NCBI RefSeq assembly: GCF_003464085.1
Contig: NZ_QSDR01000005.1
Location: forward strand, 112,601 to 176,600
Direction of reading: 5' to 3'
Source: Clostridium sp. AM58-1XD
Lineage (GTDB): Bacteria; Bacillota; Clostridia; Lachnospirales; Lachnospiraceae
Length of the DNA: 64,000 bases
A program made the position numbers and the translations under genes. Of this stretch, positions 36,586 through 46,420 are shown one piece after another; within the stretch, counting starts at the first letter, position 1; each line of letters begins with the position of its first letter. The notes under the pieces are model-generated. The model was not told where the DNA came from. It saw only the letters and a program-made list of their open reading frames with translations, and searched no databases.

Positions 36586-37598
36586 TTAAAACTTCCTTCC
36601 TGCAAGCTCCGTATAAGGTCTGAGAGATGACGTCAGTTTTTCAAAATCTTCAAAGGTAAGAGACTGCGGGCCGTCTGAGAGCGCACAGGACGGGCACGGG
36701 TGAACCTCGATCATAAGACCGTCCGCGCCTGCTGCGATGGAAGCTTTCGACAGCGGCTCTACATAAGCCCTTACGCCTGTTGCGTGGCTCGGGTCCACGA
36801 TAATCGGAAGATGGCTCTTCTGGCGGATGACCGGCACTGCGCTTAAATCCAGGGTATTTCTCGTAGAGGTTTCATATGTTCGGATTCCGCGTTCACATAA
36901 TACGATATTTGGATTGCCTCGGATATGATGTATTCGGCAGCGTTCAGCCATTCGTCGATCGTAGCAGCCAAGCCGCGTTTTAATAGTACGGGAAGACCGG
37001 ATTTGCCGACTTCCTTCAGAAGTTCAAAATTCTGCATGTTACGGGCACCGACCTGAAGCATATCCACGTACTTGACTGCCGTATCCATGGCACGGAGACT
37101 GGTAACTTCACAAATGACGGAAAGCCCTGTCGCTTCACGGGCCTCCTTCATATACTGCAGCCCCTCTTCCTCAAGTCCCTGGAAGGAGTAAGGGGATGTC
37201 CGGGGCTTGTACGCGCCCCCGCGCAGGATAGTTGCCCCCGCTTTTTTTACGGCGTATGCCGTTTCGAGCAGCTGATCCTTTGATTCGATAGCGCATGGGC
37301 CGGCCATGATGGTCATGGTATTCGGTCCTATTTCCGCATTGCCTACGCGTACGGTAGATGCTTCCGGATGGAATTTGCGGTTGACGAGCTTATAGGATTC
37401 TGTGACAGGAACGATCTTTTCCACGCCTTCCGACAGCTCCAGGTTAGCCCCTGAGAGGAGGCTCTTATCTCCCACAACTCCGACGATTGTAACCTGGGTT
37501 CCTTCCGACAGATGGGCATGAAGTCCTTTGGACTCAATTAAATCCGTAATCTTTTTAACAGCTTCTTTCGAAGCGTTCGGCTTCATAATAATAATCAT
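36586..37598 (-). CDS. aroF: 3-deoxy-7-phosphoheptulonate synthase (DAHP synthase), frameshifted
   Basis: First shikimate-pathway enzyme, type I-beta with an N-terminal ferredoxin-like regulatory domain (about 1-70), then the KDPS-like barrel: [48 protein letters not shown] and VDPSHATG. The first frame (37598 to 36843) leaves homology after AEYIISE. Adding one base to the CC at 36917-36918 (plus strand) restores [20 protein letters not shown], for about 337 residues. ATG 37598 has GGAG upstream. Confidence 0.92.
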
Positions 37599-37643
37599 AA
37601 TGTATACTCCTTTGATTTGTGTTCAGAAACAACTATGAAAGTG

Positions 37644-37672
37644 ATTGTATATGAAAGAAAGAGGATTGTCAA
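37644..37672 (-). promoter_or_regulatory. promoter of the aroF-tyrA-aroA operon
   Basis: Minus strand TTGACA (37672-37667), 17-base spacer, TACAAT (37649-37644). I see no T-box or leader peptide between it and aroF. Confidence 0.75.
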
Positions 37673-37754
37673 TAATTCAATACGTTAAACTTCAAAAGCT
37701 TAACTTGTAAAATAAATAAATTTATAAAAAATTTGTGTAAATTGCATATTTTGC

Positions 37755-37783
37755 TTGTAAAATTTCAGATTTTTTAGTAGAAT
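37755..37783 (+). promoter_or_regulatory. promoter of the EF-G-like gene
   Basis: TTGTAA 37755-37760, 17-base spacer, TAGAAT 37778-37783, in a very AT-rich stretch that suits a strong upstream element. Divergent from the aroF promoter. Confidence 0.6.
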
Positions 37784-37823
37784 ATCATCATAGGCTAAAA
37801 TATTGTACAGGAGGGTATAATTT

Positions 37824-39926
37824 ATGAATGTATATGGTACACAACAAATCCGCAACGTAGTATTATTGGGCCATGGCGGCGCAGGAAAGACGACCGTAGC
37901 AGAAGCAATGGCGCTTCTTACAGGCGTTACAAAGAGAATGGGTAAAGTAACTGATGGAAATACGATCAGTGACTACGATAAAGAAGAGATAAAGAGACAG
38001 TTTTCGATTTCTACATCCCTGATTCCTCTTGAATATGAAGGCGAAGATGGAATGATTAAGATTAACCTTCTGGATACCCCGGGATACTTCGACTTTGTAG
38101 GCGAAGTAGAGGAAGCGATCAGCGTGGCAGATGCAGCGATTATCGTTGTGAACTGCAAGGCCGGAATTGAAGTCGGTACAGAGAAGGCATGGGAACTCTG
38201 TGAAAAATACAACCTCCCAAGGATCATTTTTGTAACAAACATGGACGATGATCAGGCGAGCTACCGTGAGCTCGTGATCAAGCTGGAAAAAGAGTTCGGC
38301 AGAAAGATCGCACCGTTCCAGCTTCCAATCCGTGAGAATGAGAAATTTGTAGGCTTTGTAAATGTAGTAAAGATGGCTGGACGCCGCTTTACAAACCTCA
38401 GCGATTATGAAGAATGTGAGATTCCGGACTATGTTCAGAAGAATCTGAGCATTGCAAGAGACGCTTTAATCGAAGCAGTAGCTGAGACGAGCGAAGAATA
38501 TATGGAGCGCTATTTCTCAGGCGAAGAATTTACTCAGGAAGAGATTTCCAATGCGCTGCGCCAGCATGTAATTGACGGCAGCATTGTTCCGGTTATGATG
38601 GGTTCAGGAATCAACTGCCAGGGCTTTAACGTACTGCTTCAGTCGATTGACAAGTATTTCCCATCACCGGATAAGTACGAATGTGTCGGCGTGGACGTTT
38701 CTACAGGAGAACGTTTTACCGCCAAATATAATGAAGGCGTATCCCTGTCAGCCAGAGTATTTAAGACAATTGTAGACCCGTTTATCGGCAAATACTCCCT
38801 GATGAAAATCTGTACAGGAATTCTGAAGCCGGACAGCGTTATTTATAATGTAAATAAAGATACGGAAGAAAAAGTGGCGAAGGTTTATCTTCTGAGAGGT
38901 AAAGATGCGATCGAAGTATCGGAACTGAAGGCCGGAGATATCGGCGCAGTAGCCAAGCTGAGCGTAACACAGACCGGAGATACGATCGCTCTGAAGTCTG
39001 CTCCGATCGTATATCACAAACCGGAAATCTCCACGCCATATACATATATGAGATACAAGACGGTTACAAAGGGCGACGATGACAAAGTATCCAGCGCACT
39101 TGCAAAGCTGATGGATGAAGACCTGACACTTCGGGCAGTCAATGACAAAGAGAACAGACAGCTCCTCATCTACGGAATCGGAGACCAGCAGCTGGAAGTC
39201 GTAGTCAGCAAGCTCCTGAACCGTTATAAGGTGGAGATCGAGCTGAGCAAACCGAAGTTCGCTTTCCGCGAGACGCTCAGAAAGAAAGTGGAAGTACAGG
39301 GTAAATATAAGAAACAGTCCGGCGGCCACGGCCAGTACGGCGATGTTAAGATGGAGTTTGAACCATCCGGGGATCTGGAGAAGCCGTATGTATTTGAAGA
39401 GAGAGTATTCGGCGGTGCAGTTCCGAAGAACTACTTCCCGGCTGTTGAAAAAGGTGTTCAGGAATGTGTACTGAAGGGGCCGCTTGCGGCATATCCTGTT
39501 GTCGGAGTGAAGGCTACTCTTATAGATGGCTCTTACCATCCGGTAGATTCTTCTGAAATGGCATTTAAGATGGCGGCAACCATGGCATTCAAGAAAGGCT
39601 TTATGGATGCAAATCCTGTCCTTCTCGAACCGATAGCCTCTTTGAAGGTAACGGTTCCGGATCGCTTCACAGGCGATGTAATGGGAGATTTAAACAGAAG
39701 AAGAGGACGTGTCCTTGGAATGAACTCCAATCATCACGGCAAACAGATCATTGAGGCCGACATTCCAATGTCTGAACTGTTCGGCTACAATACAGACCTG
39801 CGTTCCATGACAGGCGGCATCGGATTGTATGAATATGAGTTCAGCCGCTATGAGCAGGCACCTGGCGATGTGCAGAAAAAGGAAGTAGAAGCAAGAGCTT
39901 CCAAGGTGGATTCTGCAGACGTTTAA
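37824..39926 (+). CDS. elongation factor G-like GTPase (EF-G paralogue)
   Basis: A 700-residue translational GTPase with all EF-G domains: G domain (about 10-270), domain II (about 300-390), domain IV (SGGHGQYGDVKMEFEP and the tip region) and V (PMSELFGYNTDLRSMTGG). It differs from canonical EF-G: G1 is GHGGAGKTT rather than GHIDHGKTT, and the G4 position NKMD reads TNMD. This fits the divergent EF-G paralogue group rather than the housekeeping fusA, which usually sits with rpsL and rpsG. AGGAGGG precedes ATG 37824; a strong terminator follows. Role uncertain. Confidence 0.88.
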   Translation: MNVYGTQQIRNVVLLGHGGAGKTTVAEAMALLTGVTKRMGKVTDGNTISDYDKEEIKRQFSISTSLIPLEYEGEDGMIKINLLDTPGYFDFVGEVEEAISVADAAIIVVNCKAGIEVGTEKAWELCEKYNLPRIIFVTNMDDDQASYRELVIKLEKEFGRKIAPFQLPIRENEKFVGFVNVVKMAGRRFTNLSDYEECEIPDYVQKNLSIARDALIEAVAETSEEYMERYFSGEEFTQEEISNALRQHVIDGSIVPVMMGSGINCQGFNVLLQSIDKYFPSPDKYECVGVDVSTGERFTAKYNEGVSLSARVFKTIVDPFIGKYSLMKICTGILKPDSVIYNVNKDTEEKVAKVYLLRGKDAIEVSELKAGDIGAVAKLSVTQTGDTIALKSAPIVYHKPEISTPYTYMRYKTVTKGDDDKVSSALAKLMDEDLTLRAVNDKENRQLLIYGIGDQQLEVVVSKLLNRYKVEIELSKPKFAFRETLRKKVEVQGKYKKQSGGHGQYGDVKMEFEPSGDLEKPYVFEERVFGGAVPKNYFPAVEKGVQECVLKGPLAAYPVVGVKATLIDGSYHPVDSSEMAFKMAATMAFKKGFMDANPVLLEPIASLKVTVPDRFTGDVMGDLNRRRGRVLGMNSNHHGKQIIEADIPMSELFGYNTDLRSMTGGIGLYEYEFSRYEQAPGDVQKKEVEARASKVDSADV

Positions 39927-40031
39927 TCGCAAGACAGCCGGTTAACACGGCGGTCAGTAAAATCCTTTTATTAGCGAAGGTAAAAGTCAATTCATATCGT
40001 ATCTATATCAGCAATAGTAATAAAATAGTAG

Positions 40032-40076
40032 GAGGCAGCAAAGCGAGAGTGTTCCGCTTTGCTGCCTCTTTTTTAT
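40032..40076 (+). terminator. intrinsic terminator after the EF-G-like gene
   Basis: AGGCAGCAAAGCG pairs with CGCTTTGCTGCCT, 13 pairs, followed by CTTTTTT. One of the clearest terminators in the window. Confidence 0.9.
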
Positions 40077-40078
40077 TT

Positions 40079-40450
40079 ATTGGCTTTCCAGGAAAGACCT
40101 TCTTCTCGTAAAGGATTAAAGTGCTTGATTCACGGAAAGTAAGATGTGCTCCGCTATGGACAGCGTGCCCCATATGATCGGACATGCGCACGTTCTTACG
40201 GAGTGCAGGTCTCCGAATCCACCTGGTGATGGGAAGGATATAGCAATGGCAAGGGGGATTCCGGCGACGGAAAATCTGAAGGAAACCGAATGGTGATAGC
40301 TGAAAAACAAGGGAGGAAACCGGCGCAACAGTGGACTTTTGAAATGCAGTGTGATAAGATGATAATGGTATGAATGTGATAGAATGATGAAGGATAGAAA
40401 AACAAATTCCATATAGCCGGGTAAACGGTCATGACAGGAGGAAGGATCGT
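40079..40450. other. intergenic region ahead of the hybrid kinase
   Basis: A 372-base stretch without a convincing gene. Near the 3' end there is a possible promoter (TTGAAA near 40337, 16-base spacer, GATAAT) and the kinase ribosome site GGAGGAAGG. The middle is GC-rich with short repeats but no riboswitch class I recognise. Confidence 0.4.
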
Positions 40451-42496
40451 ATGGACACGAACAGTCAACACGTATACGGCGGAGCATATAATCCCCAGCT
40501 GAATACGATTGATGAATATAATACACTGATGAACTCACTTGGAGTCAGTGTCAGCAAACATCTGTTGGATGAAAATTTTACAGTCCTTTGGGCGAATGAT
40601 TATTTTTATTCCAGTACAGGATATACCAGAGAGGAATATCACAGGCTTTTTAAGAATGTTGGGAAATACTATGAGGGTTATGAAAGTGAATATGAAAAGA
40701 TATCCGATGCCCTCATGGCGGCTCTGGAAAAAGGAGAACGGCAGTATTTTGCAACCTGCCGTATGCCGGTAAAGGGCGGCCTGTGGCACTGGATCCGGGT
40801 AATCGGCACGTTTACAGATGATTATATAGACGGCTGCCGGGTTATTTACAGTACCTTTCAGGATATTACGGATCTGATGGATAATGTACAGGAAGAACGG
40901 GCAAAAATTCAGGATGATCTGGCAGAAGCACTCCGTCAGGCTAAAAAGGCGAACCGGGCAAAGTCGGATTTCCTTTCCCGCATGTCTCATGATATCCGTA
41001 CGCCGATGAATGCGATTGTCGGAATGACCGAGATCGCTTCTGCACATTTGGAAAATCCTGAAAAGGTGAGGGACTGCCTGAAAAAAATTTCCCTCTCCAG
41101 CCAGCATCTGCTGAGTCTGATCAATGACGTACTGGATATGTCCAAAATAGAAAGCGGGAAAATGACTGCTAATGTGAGCAGTATGTTTCTTCCGGAGCTG
41201 ACAGAAAACATAGTGACGATTATGCGGCCGGAATTTGAGGAAAAGGGGCTTGATTTTTCTGTACGCCTGCACAACGTCGTACATGAGCAGTTTTATACGG
41301 ACGCACTGCGCATACGTCAGGTGTTTCTCAATATTCTTTCAAATGCCTGCAAGTTTACCACAAAAGGCGGTACGATCGTTATGGATATTGAGGAACATGA
41401 GTCCTCGCAGGACGAAACGGAACAGGCACTGTTCACGTTTACTTTTACAGATACGGGAATCGGAATGAAACCTGAGTTTGTTGAGAGGATTTTCGAAGCG
41501 TTTGTCCGTGAGCAGGACAGCAGGGTAGATAAAACAGAAGGAAGCGGCCTGGGTATGGCAATCACAAAGAGGATCGTGGATATGCTGGGAGGTACAATCA
41601 CTGTCCGCAGCCAGCCGGGAAAAGGATCTGTTTTTACGATAGAACTGCCGCTGCAGATCGACCCGGCACAGACCGAGGATATAGGAATTCCCCATACAAG
41701 AATCCTCGTTGCGGACGATGACAGGTACGCCTGCGAATACGCGGTCCATGTGCTGAATGAATGCGGAGCGGCAGCGGACTGGGCCGATTCCGGAGCGGCA
41801 GCGGTAGACATGGTGGAAGAACAGTACAAACTGGGAAATGGATATGACGCGGTAATACTGGATTGGAAGATGCCTGGGCTGGACGGCGAGCATACTGCCC
41901 GGAAAATCCGGGAAAAGATGGGGAAAACGCTGCCGATTATGATGATATCAGCGTATGACTGGACGGATATCGAAGAGAAGGCGCGCGCAGCCGGGATCAA
42001 CGGTTTTCTTCAGAAACCGCTGTTTCGTTCCACTCTCGTACATAATCTGAAGAAGTGCCTGATGGGTCAGACTGCCGTAGGATATGAGGTCAAAAAGAAA
42101 CAGGCATATAATTTTTCGGGAAAGAGATTTCTTCTTGTCGAAGATAATGAATTGAATCTGGAAATCGCCCAGGAAATTCTGTCATCTGCAGGAGCAGTGA
42201 TCGACTGTGCCCGTGACGGCGCTCAGGGAGTGGAAGTGTTCGCGGCATCGGCAGAAAATGAGTATGCACTGATTCTGATGGATGTACAGATGCCTGTGAT
42301 GGATGGCTACATGGCTACGGAAAAAATAAGGAAACTTCCCAGAACCGATGCGCTTACGGTGCCGATTCTGGCAATGACGGCCGATGCATTTACGGAAGAT
42401 GTGGAGGCGGCAAAAAAAGCTGGTATGAATGGCCATATTGCCAAACCGCTGGATGTAGAGGAACTGAAGCAGATGATTACGCGGTTTATAAAGTAA
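40451..42496 (+). CDS. PAS-domain hybrid histidine kinase with two receiver domains
   Basis: A 681-residue signalling protein without membrane segments, so predicted cytoplasmic. Order: PAS (about 25-145), short coiled coil, HisKA with phospho-acceptor His180 in SHDIRTPMN, HATPase (NACKFT, DTGIGM, GSGLGMAIT), first receiver (about 415-530, VILDWKMPG), second receiver (about 555-680, LILMDVQMPVMDG). No DNA-binding output domain and no response-regulator gene adjacent, so its output partner is elsewhere. Such orphan soluble hybrids are common in Lachnospiraceae. GGAGGAAGG precedes ATG 40451. Confidence 0.92.
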   Translation: MDTNSQHVYGGAYNPQLNTIDEYNTLMNSLGVSVSKHLLDENFTVLWANDYFYSSTGYTREEYHRLFKNVGKYYEGYESEYEKISDALMAALEKGERQYFATCRMPVKGGLWHWIRVIGTFTDDYIDGCRVIYSTFQDITDLMDNVQEERAKIQDDLAEALRQAKKANRAKSDFLSRMSHDIRTPMNAIVGMTEIASAHLENPEKVRDCLKKISLSSQHLLSLINDVLDMSKIESGKMTANVSSMFLPELTENIVTIMRPEFEEKGLDFSVRLHNVVHEQFYTDALRIRQVFLNILSNACKFTTKGGTIVMDIEEHESSQDETEQALFTFTFTDTGIGMKPEFVERIFEAFVREQDSRVDKTEGSGLGMAITKRIVDMLGGTITVRSQPGKGSVFTIELPLQIDPAQTEDIGIPHTRILVADDDRYACEYAVHVLNECGAAADWADSGAAAVDMVEEQYKLGNGYDAVILDWKMPGLDGEHTARKIREKMGKTLPIMMISAYDWTDIEEKARAAGINGFLQKPLFRSTLVHNLKKCLMGQTAVGYEVKKKQAYNFSGKRFLLVEDNELNLEIAQEILSSAGAVIDCARDGAQGVEVFAASAENEYALILMDVQMPVMDGYMATEKIRKLPRTDALTVPILAMTADAFTEDVEAAKKAGMNGHIAKPLDVEELKQMITRFIK

Positions 42497-42529
42497 AAAG
42501 CAGACGAAATGAAGGATCGGCAGAGCACT

Positions 42530-42558
42530 TTGACTTTCTAAAACAAATCATGTATACT
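42530..42558 (+). promoter_or_regulatory. promoter of the MATE exporter gene
   Basis: TTGACT 42530-42535, 17-base spacer, TATACT 42553-42558. A leader hairpin at 42575-42606 (GGCAGG...CTGCC with T5/A5 inner arms) ends 4 bases before the AGGAGG at 42611. Confidence 0.7.
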
Positions 42559-42626
42559 TGTCTTGCAGAAATACGGCAGGCTTTTTCACCACCGGAAAAA
42601 CCTGCCTGCAAGGAGGATTATCAGAA

Positions 42627-43954
42627 ATGGATCTCTTGAATGGGAAAGTGAGGACCATCTATTTTAAATATCTGACGGCTGCTTTCGGAAGCGCGCTGAT
42701 CAGCTCAATTTATGGAATTGTCGACATGGCTATGGTAGGACAGTATCAGGGACCGGTAGGAACAGCGGCCCTTGCAGTTGTAGCTCCCGTGTGGAACATT
42801 ATATACAGCCTGGGGCTGCTGACGGGAATCGGCGGTTCCGTTCTGTTCAGCACGGAGAGAGGAAAAAAGGGAGAGCGGAATAAAAACGATGGAAATGAAA
42901 ATGCATACTTTACAGCGTCCCTGATCGGAACGCTGTTTTTTGCTGCCGTCAGCTGGATCGGCATCGTATTTTTTGACAGACAGCTGCTCTGTATGTTCGG
43001 CGGGGAAGAAGTGCTTCTTCCATATGCCAGAGAATATCTCCATCCTGTAAAATTTGCCGTGCCGTTATTTCTTTTCAACCAGATGCTGGCTGCATTTTTA
43101 AGAAATGACGGAAACCCTGGGCTCGCTACGGGCGCTGTGCTGGCTGGCGGAGTATTCAATATTTTCGGCGATTATTTCTTTGTGTTTACCATGGATATGG
43201 GAATAAAGGGGGCCGGTCTTGCTACCGCTATGGGGGCTGCGATTACATTTGCCGTAATGGTATCCCATTTCTTTTCAAAAAAGAATACACTGAAGCTTAT
43301 ACGGACGGAACAGTTGGCAGAAAAGCTTAAAAGAATTACGGTGACAGGATTTGCTACATTTTTTATTGATATTGCAATGGGCATCCTGACGATGCTCTTT
43401 AACCGTCAGATTATGAGGTATCTGGGGGCCGATGCATTGGCTGTTTACGGCGTCATTGTCAATATAAGCACAATCGTACAATGCTGTGCATACAGTGTCG
43501 GACAGGCTTCCCAGCCGCTGTTTTCCATAAATTTCGGAGCAGGAAAGGGAGACAGGATCAAAGAAACACTGAAATATGCGCTGTTTACGGCGGCATTCTT
43601 CAGCGCCGTGTGGACCATGCTGGCAGCTGTTTTTCCGAGAGAAATTATACGGATTTTTATGGTTCCTACAGAGGGCGTGCTGGCGATTGCTCCTTTTATC
43701 GTAAGAGCTTACGGTATATCCTTTCTCCTGCTTCCGCTGAACATCTTTTCCACTTATTATTTCCAGTCGATTATGAACCTGGAACGTCCTTTGCCGTATC
43801 GGTTTCCAGGGGCATGGTGATTAGCGGGGCTATGATTTACGCCCTCCCTGCAGCAGCCGGTGCCAATGCAATCTGGTTTTCCATGCCCATAACAGAATTG
43901 ATCGTGGCAGCCTTTGTTATTCTATTGATGAGCCGATACACAAAACGGCTTTAA
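42627..43954 (+). CDS. MATE family multidrug/sodium exporter, frameshifted
   Basis: Twelve-helix exporter of about 442 residues. The N-terminus MDLLNGKVRTIYFKYLTAAFGSALISSIYGIVDMAMVG and the internal GQASQPLFSINFGAGKGDR are MATE signatures. The first frame stops at 43820; the end (PGTSFAVSVSRGMVISGAMIYALPAAAGANAIWFSMPI) is in another frame to 43954. Adding one C to the CC at 43778-43779 joins them as SIMNPGTSF. ATG 42627 with AAGGAGG is preferred to the in-frame start at 42558. Substrate unknown. Confidence 0.87.
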
Positions 43955-44026
43955 ACGTAAAAACATTTAAATTTCACGGCATTTCCGTCATATGATAAGG
44001 AGAGAAGGTCAGAAGAGAGACTTTGG

Positions 44027-45222
44027 ATGGAAATATATGTGGTTCGTACAGGTGATAACGTGGATGAGATCGCTTCACAGTTTGGAGCAGACGTCCAGGA
44101 TATCATTTTTGATAACCAGCTGGTGTATCCTTACCGCCTGGCTGTTGGTCAGGCGCTTGTTATACGGAGGGGAGCTGAGAGAGCAGGGGAGGAAATACAA
44201 AATAAAAGGAGAATCGACTCCGGCGGCTATGCGTATCCGTTCATCAGCCGTGGGTTCTGAATCAGACACTGCCCCATCTGACAGAACTGTCCATATTTTC
44301 CTATGGTTTTACACAAAGAGGAGAACTGGTACCGCCGTTTATGGATGAGAGCTGGATGATCAGCGAGGCGGACCTGTATCAGGTCCGGCCGATGCTGACC
44401 TTGACGCCGCTGGGTGAGGATGGCCATTTCAACAATATGCTCATTACAGGGCTGGTAAACAATATGGAGACGCAGGAACGTCTGATCTGGAATCTGGGAT
44501 TGACGGTCACGGAAAAAGGATATGGCGGCGTCAACGTGGATTTTGAATATATTCTGCCGGAAGACAGGGATCAATTTTCCGCGTTTGTAGGGCGTCTGAC
44601 CAGGGTGATGAATCAATTCGGATATCGCGTATCTGTGGCGCTGGCGCCTAAGACGTCGAGAAACCAGCAGGGACTTCTGTATGAAGGCGTAGATTATAAA
44701 GCCCTGGGAGAAGCCGCAAATGAGGTATTTGTTATGGCGTATGAATGGGGGTATACTTACGGTCCGCCTATGGCCGTGGCGCCTCTTAATATGGTGCGTC
44801 GTGTCCTGGACTATGCACTGACGGAAATACCGGGAAACAAGATCATCCTGGGCATGCCGAATTATGGCTATGACTGGCCGCTCCCCTACGAGCGGGGAAC
44901 GACAAAGGCGAGAACCATGGGGAACATCGAGGCGGTTCAGCTGGCAATCGGATATGGTGTGCCGATTCGCTTTGACGAGACGGCCCAGTCGCCGTATTTT
45001 CACTACTGGCAGTATGGAATACAGCATGAAGTATGGTTTGAAGACCCGCGTTCTGTAAGGGCTAAACTAAATCTGGTAGAGGAATACGGATTGAAAGGCG
45101 CAGGATACTGGCAGCTCATGCAGCTGTTCCGGGCCAGCTGGCTTTTGATGGAGGATCAGTTTCTCATTAATAAACAGTCAGATCAGACGGGTGATGTGCG
45201 GAACCGCTCTATTGACGGTTAA
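44027..45222 (+). CDS. LysM and GH18-domain protein (YaaH/SleL-like spore hydrolase), frameshifted
   Basis: N-terminal LysM (about 1-48: IYVVRTGDNVDEIASQFGADVQDIIFDNQLVYPYRLAVGQALVI) followed by a glycosyl hydrolase 18 barrel. The catalytic DxxDxE-type strand reads GGVNVDFEY near residue 160. The first frame ends at 44260; the second, open by 44341, holds the barrel. Adding one C to the CC at 44248-44249 gives YPFISPWVLNQTLPHLTELSIFSYGFT and about 398 residues. Relatives act on spore cortex peptidoglycan during germination. No signal peptide, as in YaaH. Confidence 0.85.
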
Positions 45223-45323
45223 TGGAATTTTATGTAAAATATTGTAGAAGGGAACGAATCGGACGAAACAGAAGAGCGCGGACCAGAAGACAGGAGATAC
45301 AGTAAATTCCAGGAGGAAAAGCT

Positions 45324-46172
45324 ATGGAGCAGAGGCCGGATGAAGTACAATACGAGCATATTATTCCGAAACAGTTTTTTCAGTTTAAATTATTTCCCTT
45401 TCGGGGGAAAGACGGAAGAAATTACAGGGTACGCAAACACTGGCATCAGTGGGTAGAGATTCTGCTTGTTATGGAAGGCAGTCTGGATTTTTATATCTAC
45501 TCGACGAATTACCATCTGCAGGCCAAAGATTATATGATCGTAAATCCCAACGTGATTCACTCCATTCATGCCCCACATCCGAATAAAACGATCTTTCTTC
45601 AGATTCCGCTGGAGTGCTTTGACGGATACCTGGATGACAACAGACAGATTGTATTCTGTAAAAAAGAAGGACCGGAATCCGACCGCCTGATGGAGCTTCT
45701 GGAGGAAATGTATCATGCGTACTCAGAAAGCGGGGAATTTTATACGCTCAGGGTAAAGTCTCTGTTTTACAGCATCCTGTACCTGATGATGACGGAATTT
45801 GCGGCAGAAGAAAAAGATAAGGGGCTGGTGAAACAGCGGTACCATCTGGAGCAGATGTCTGATATTATCACGTACATTGAACAGCACTATACCGACGATA
45901 TCACGCTGGAGGGCGTAGCTCAGGAGTTCAATTTTTCTCCTTCCTATCTGTCCAGAATGTTCCAGAAATATGCCAGAATGAATTATAAAACGTATTTACT
46001 GGATCTGCGATCGGAAAACGGTTACCGGGAGCTTGTAGGTACGGACCATCCGATCAGTCTGATTGCTGTAAATCAGGGATTTCCCAACAGCAAGGCATTT
46101 GCAAAGGCTTTCCGGAAACGGTATGGCTGCCTGCCCAGCGAATACAGAAAATCTTTAAAACTCAACCAATAA
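45324..46172 (+). CDS. AraC family transcriptional regulator
   Basis: 282 residues: N-terminal cupin-like ligand domain (about 15-130, HWHQWVEILLVMEGSLDFYI) and a C-terminal double helix-turn-helix (about 180-282, ITLEGVAQEFNFSPSYLSRMFQKY and NQGFPNSKAFAKAFRKRYGCLPSEYRKS). It stands 249 bases before the first FAD-oxidoreductase/TRAP module in the same direction, so it is a candidate regulator of that module. GGAGG precedes ATG 45324. Confidence 0.92.
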   Translation: MEQRPDEVQYEHIIPKQFFQFKLFPFRGKDGRNYRVRKHWHQWVEILLVMEGSLDFYIYSTNYHLQAKDYMIVNPNVIHSIHAPHPNKTIFLQIPLECFDGYLDDNRQIVFCKKEGPESDRLMELLEEMYHAYSESGEFYTLRVKSLFYSILYLMMTEFAAEEKDKGLVKQRYHLEQMSDIITYIEQHYTDDITLEGVAQEFNFSPSYLSRMFQKYARMNYKTYLLDLRSENGYRELVGTDHPISLIAVNQGFPNSKAFAKAFRKRYGCLPSEYRKSLKLNQ

Positions 46173-46185
46173 TTAAAAATGACTG

Positions 46186-46244
46186 CCCCCTTGTATTGGA
46201 AAGGCATAAAAATGCCTGTACGGTACAGGGGGTTTTGTGTTTTT
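46186..46244 (+). terminator. intrinsic terminator after araC-type gene
   Basis: CCCCCTTGTA (46186-46195) pairs with TACAGGGGG; inside it AGGCAT/ATGCCT forms a perfect 6-pair tip. A T-rich tail follows. A palindrome ATGTATACAT at 46317-46326 lies further down, before the next gene. Confidence 0.75.
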
Positions 46245-46420
46245 GCACAAAAAAGACAAAAAAGTGCCATTGTTTTGCAACTAACTGACTATGAAAGCCC
46301 CTCCCCTGTTGCTAAAATGTATACATAGCTAAACGATAACTTTTACGAATGCCGGCCGGCTGTACAGGGGAAATAATACGTCTCCTGATCGATTATACAT
46401 GAAAAACGAGGAGGATATAT

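Noticed and set aside
18953..37698. Shared string GTTAAACTTCAAAA upstream of the first ABC operon and of the EF-G-like gene
   Set aside because: A match of this length in AT-rich intergenic sequence is expected by chance in 64 kb; it is not palindromic and the genes are unrelated.
37685..37735. Second GntR operator before the EF-G-like gene (AACTTGTAAAATAAAT)
   Set aside because: Only one half of the palindrome matches, and the gene has no link to the permease cluster.
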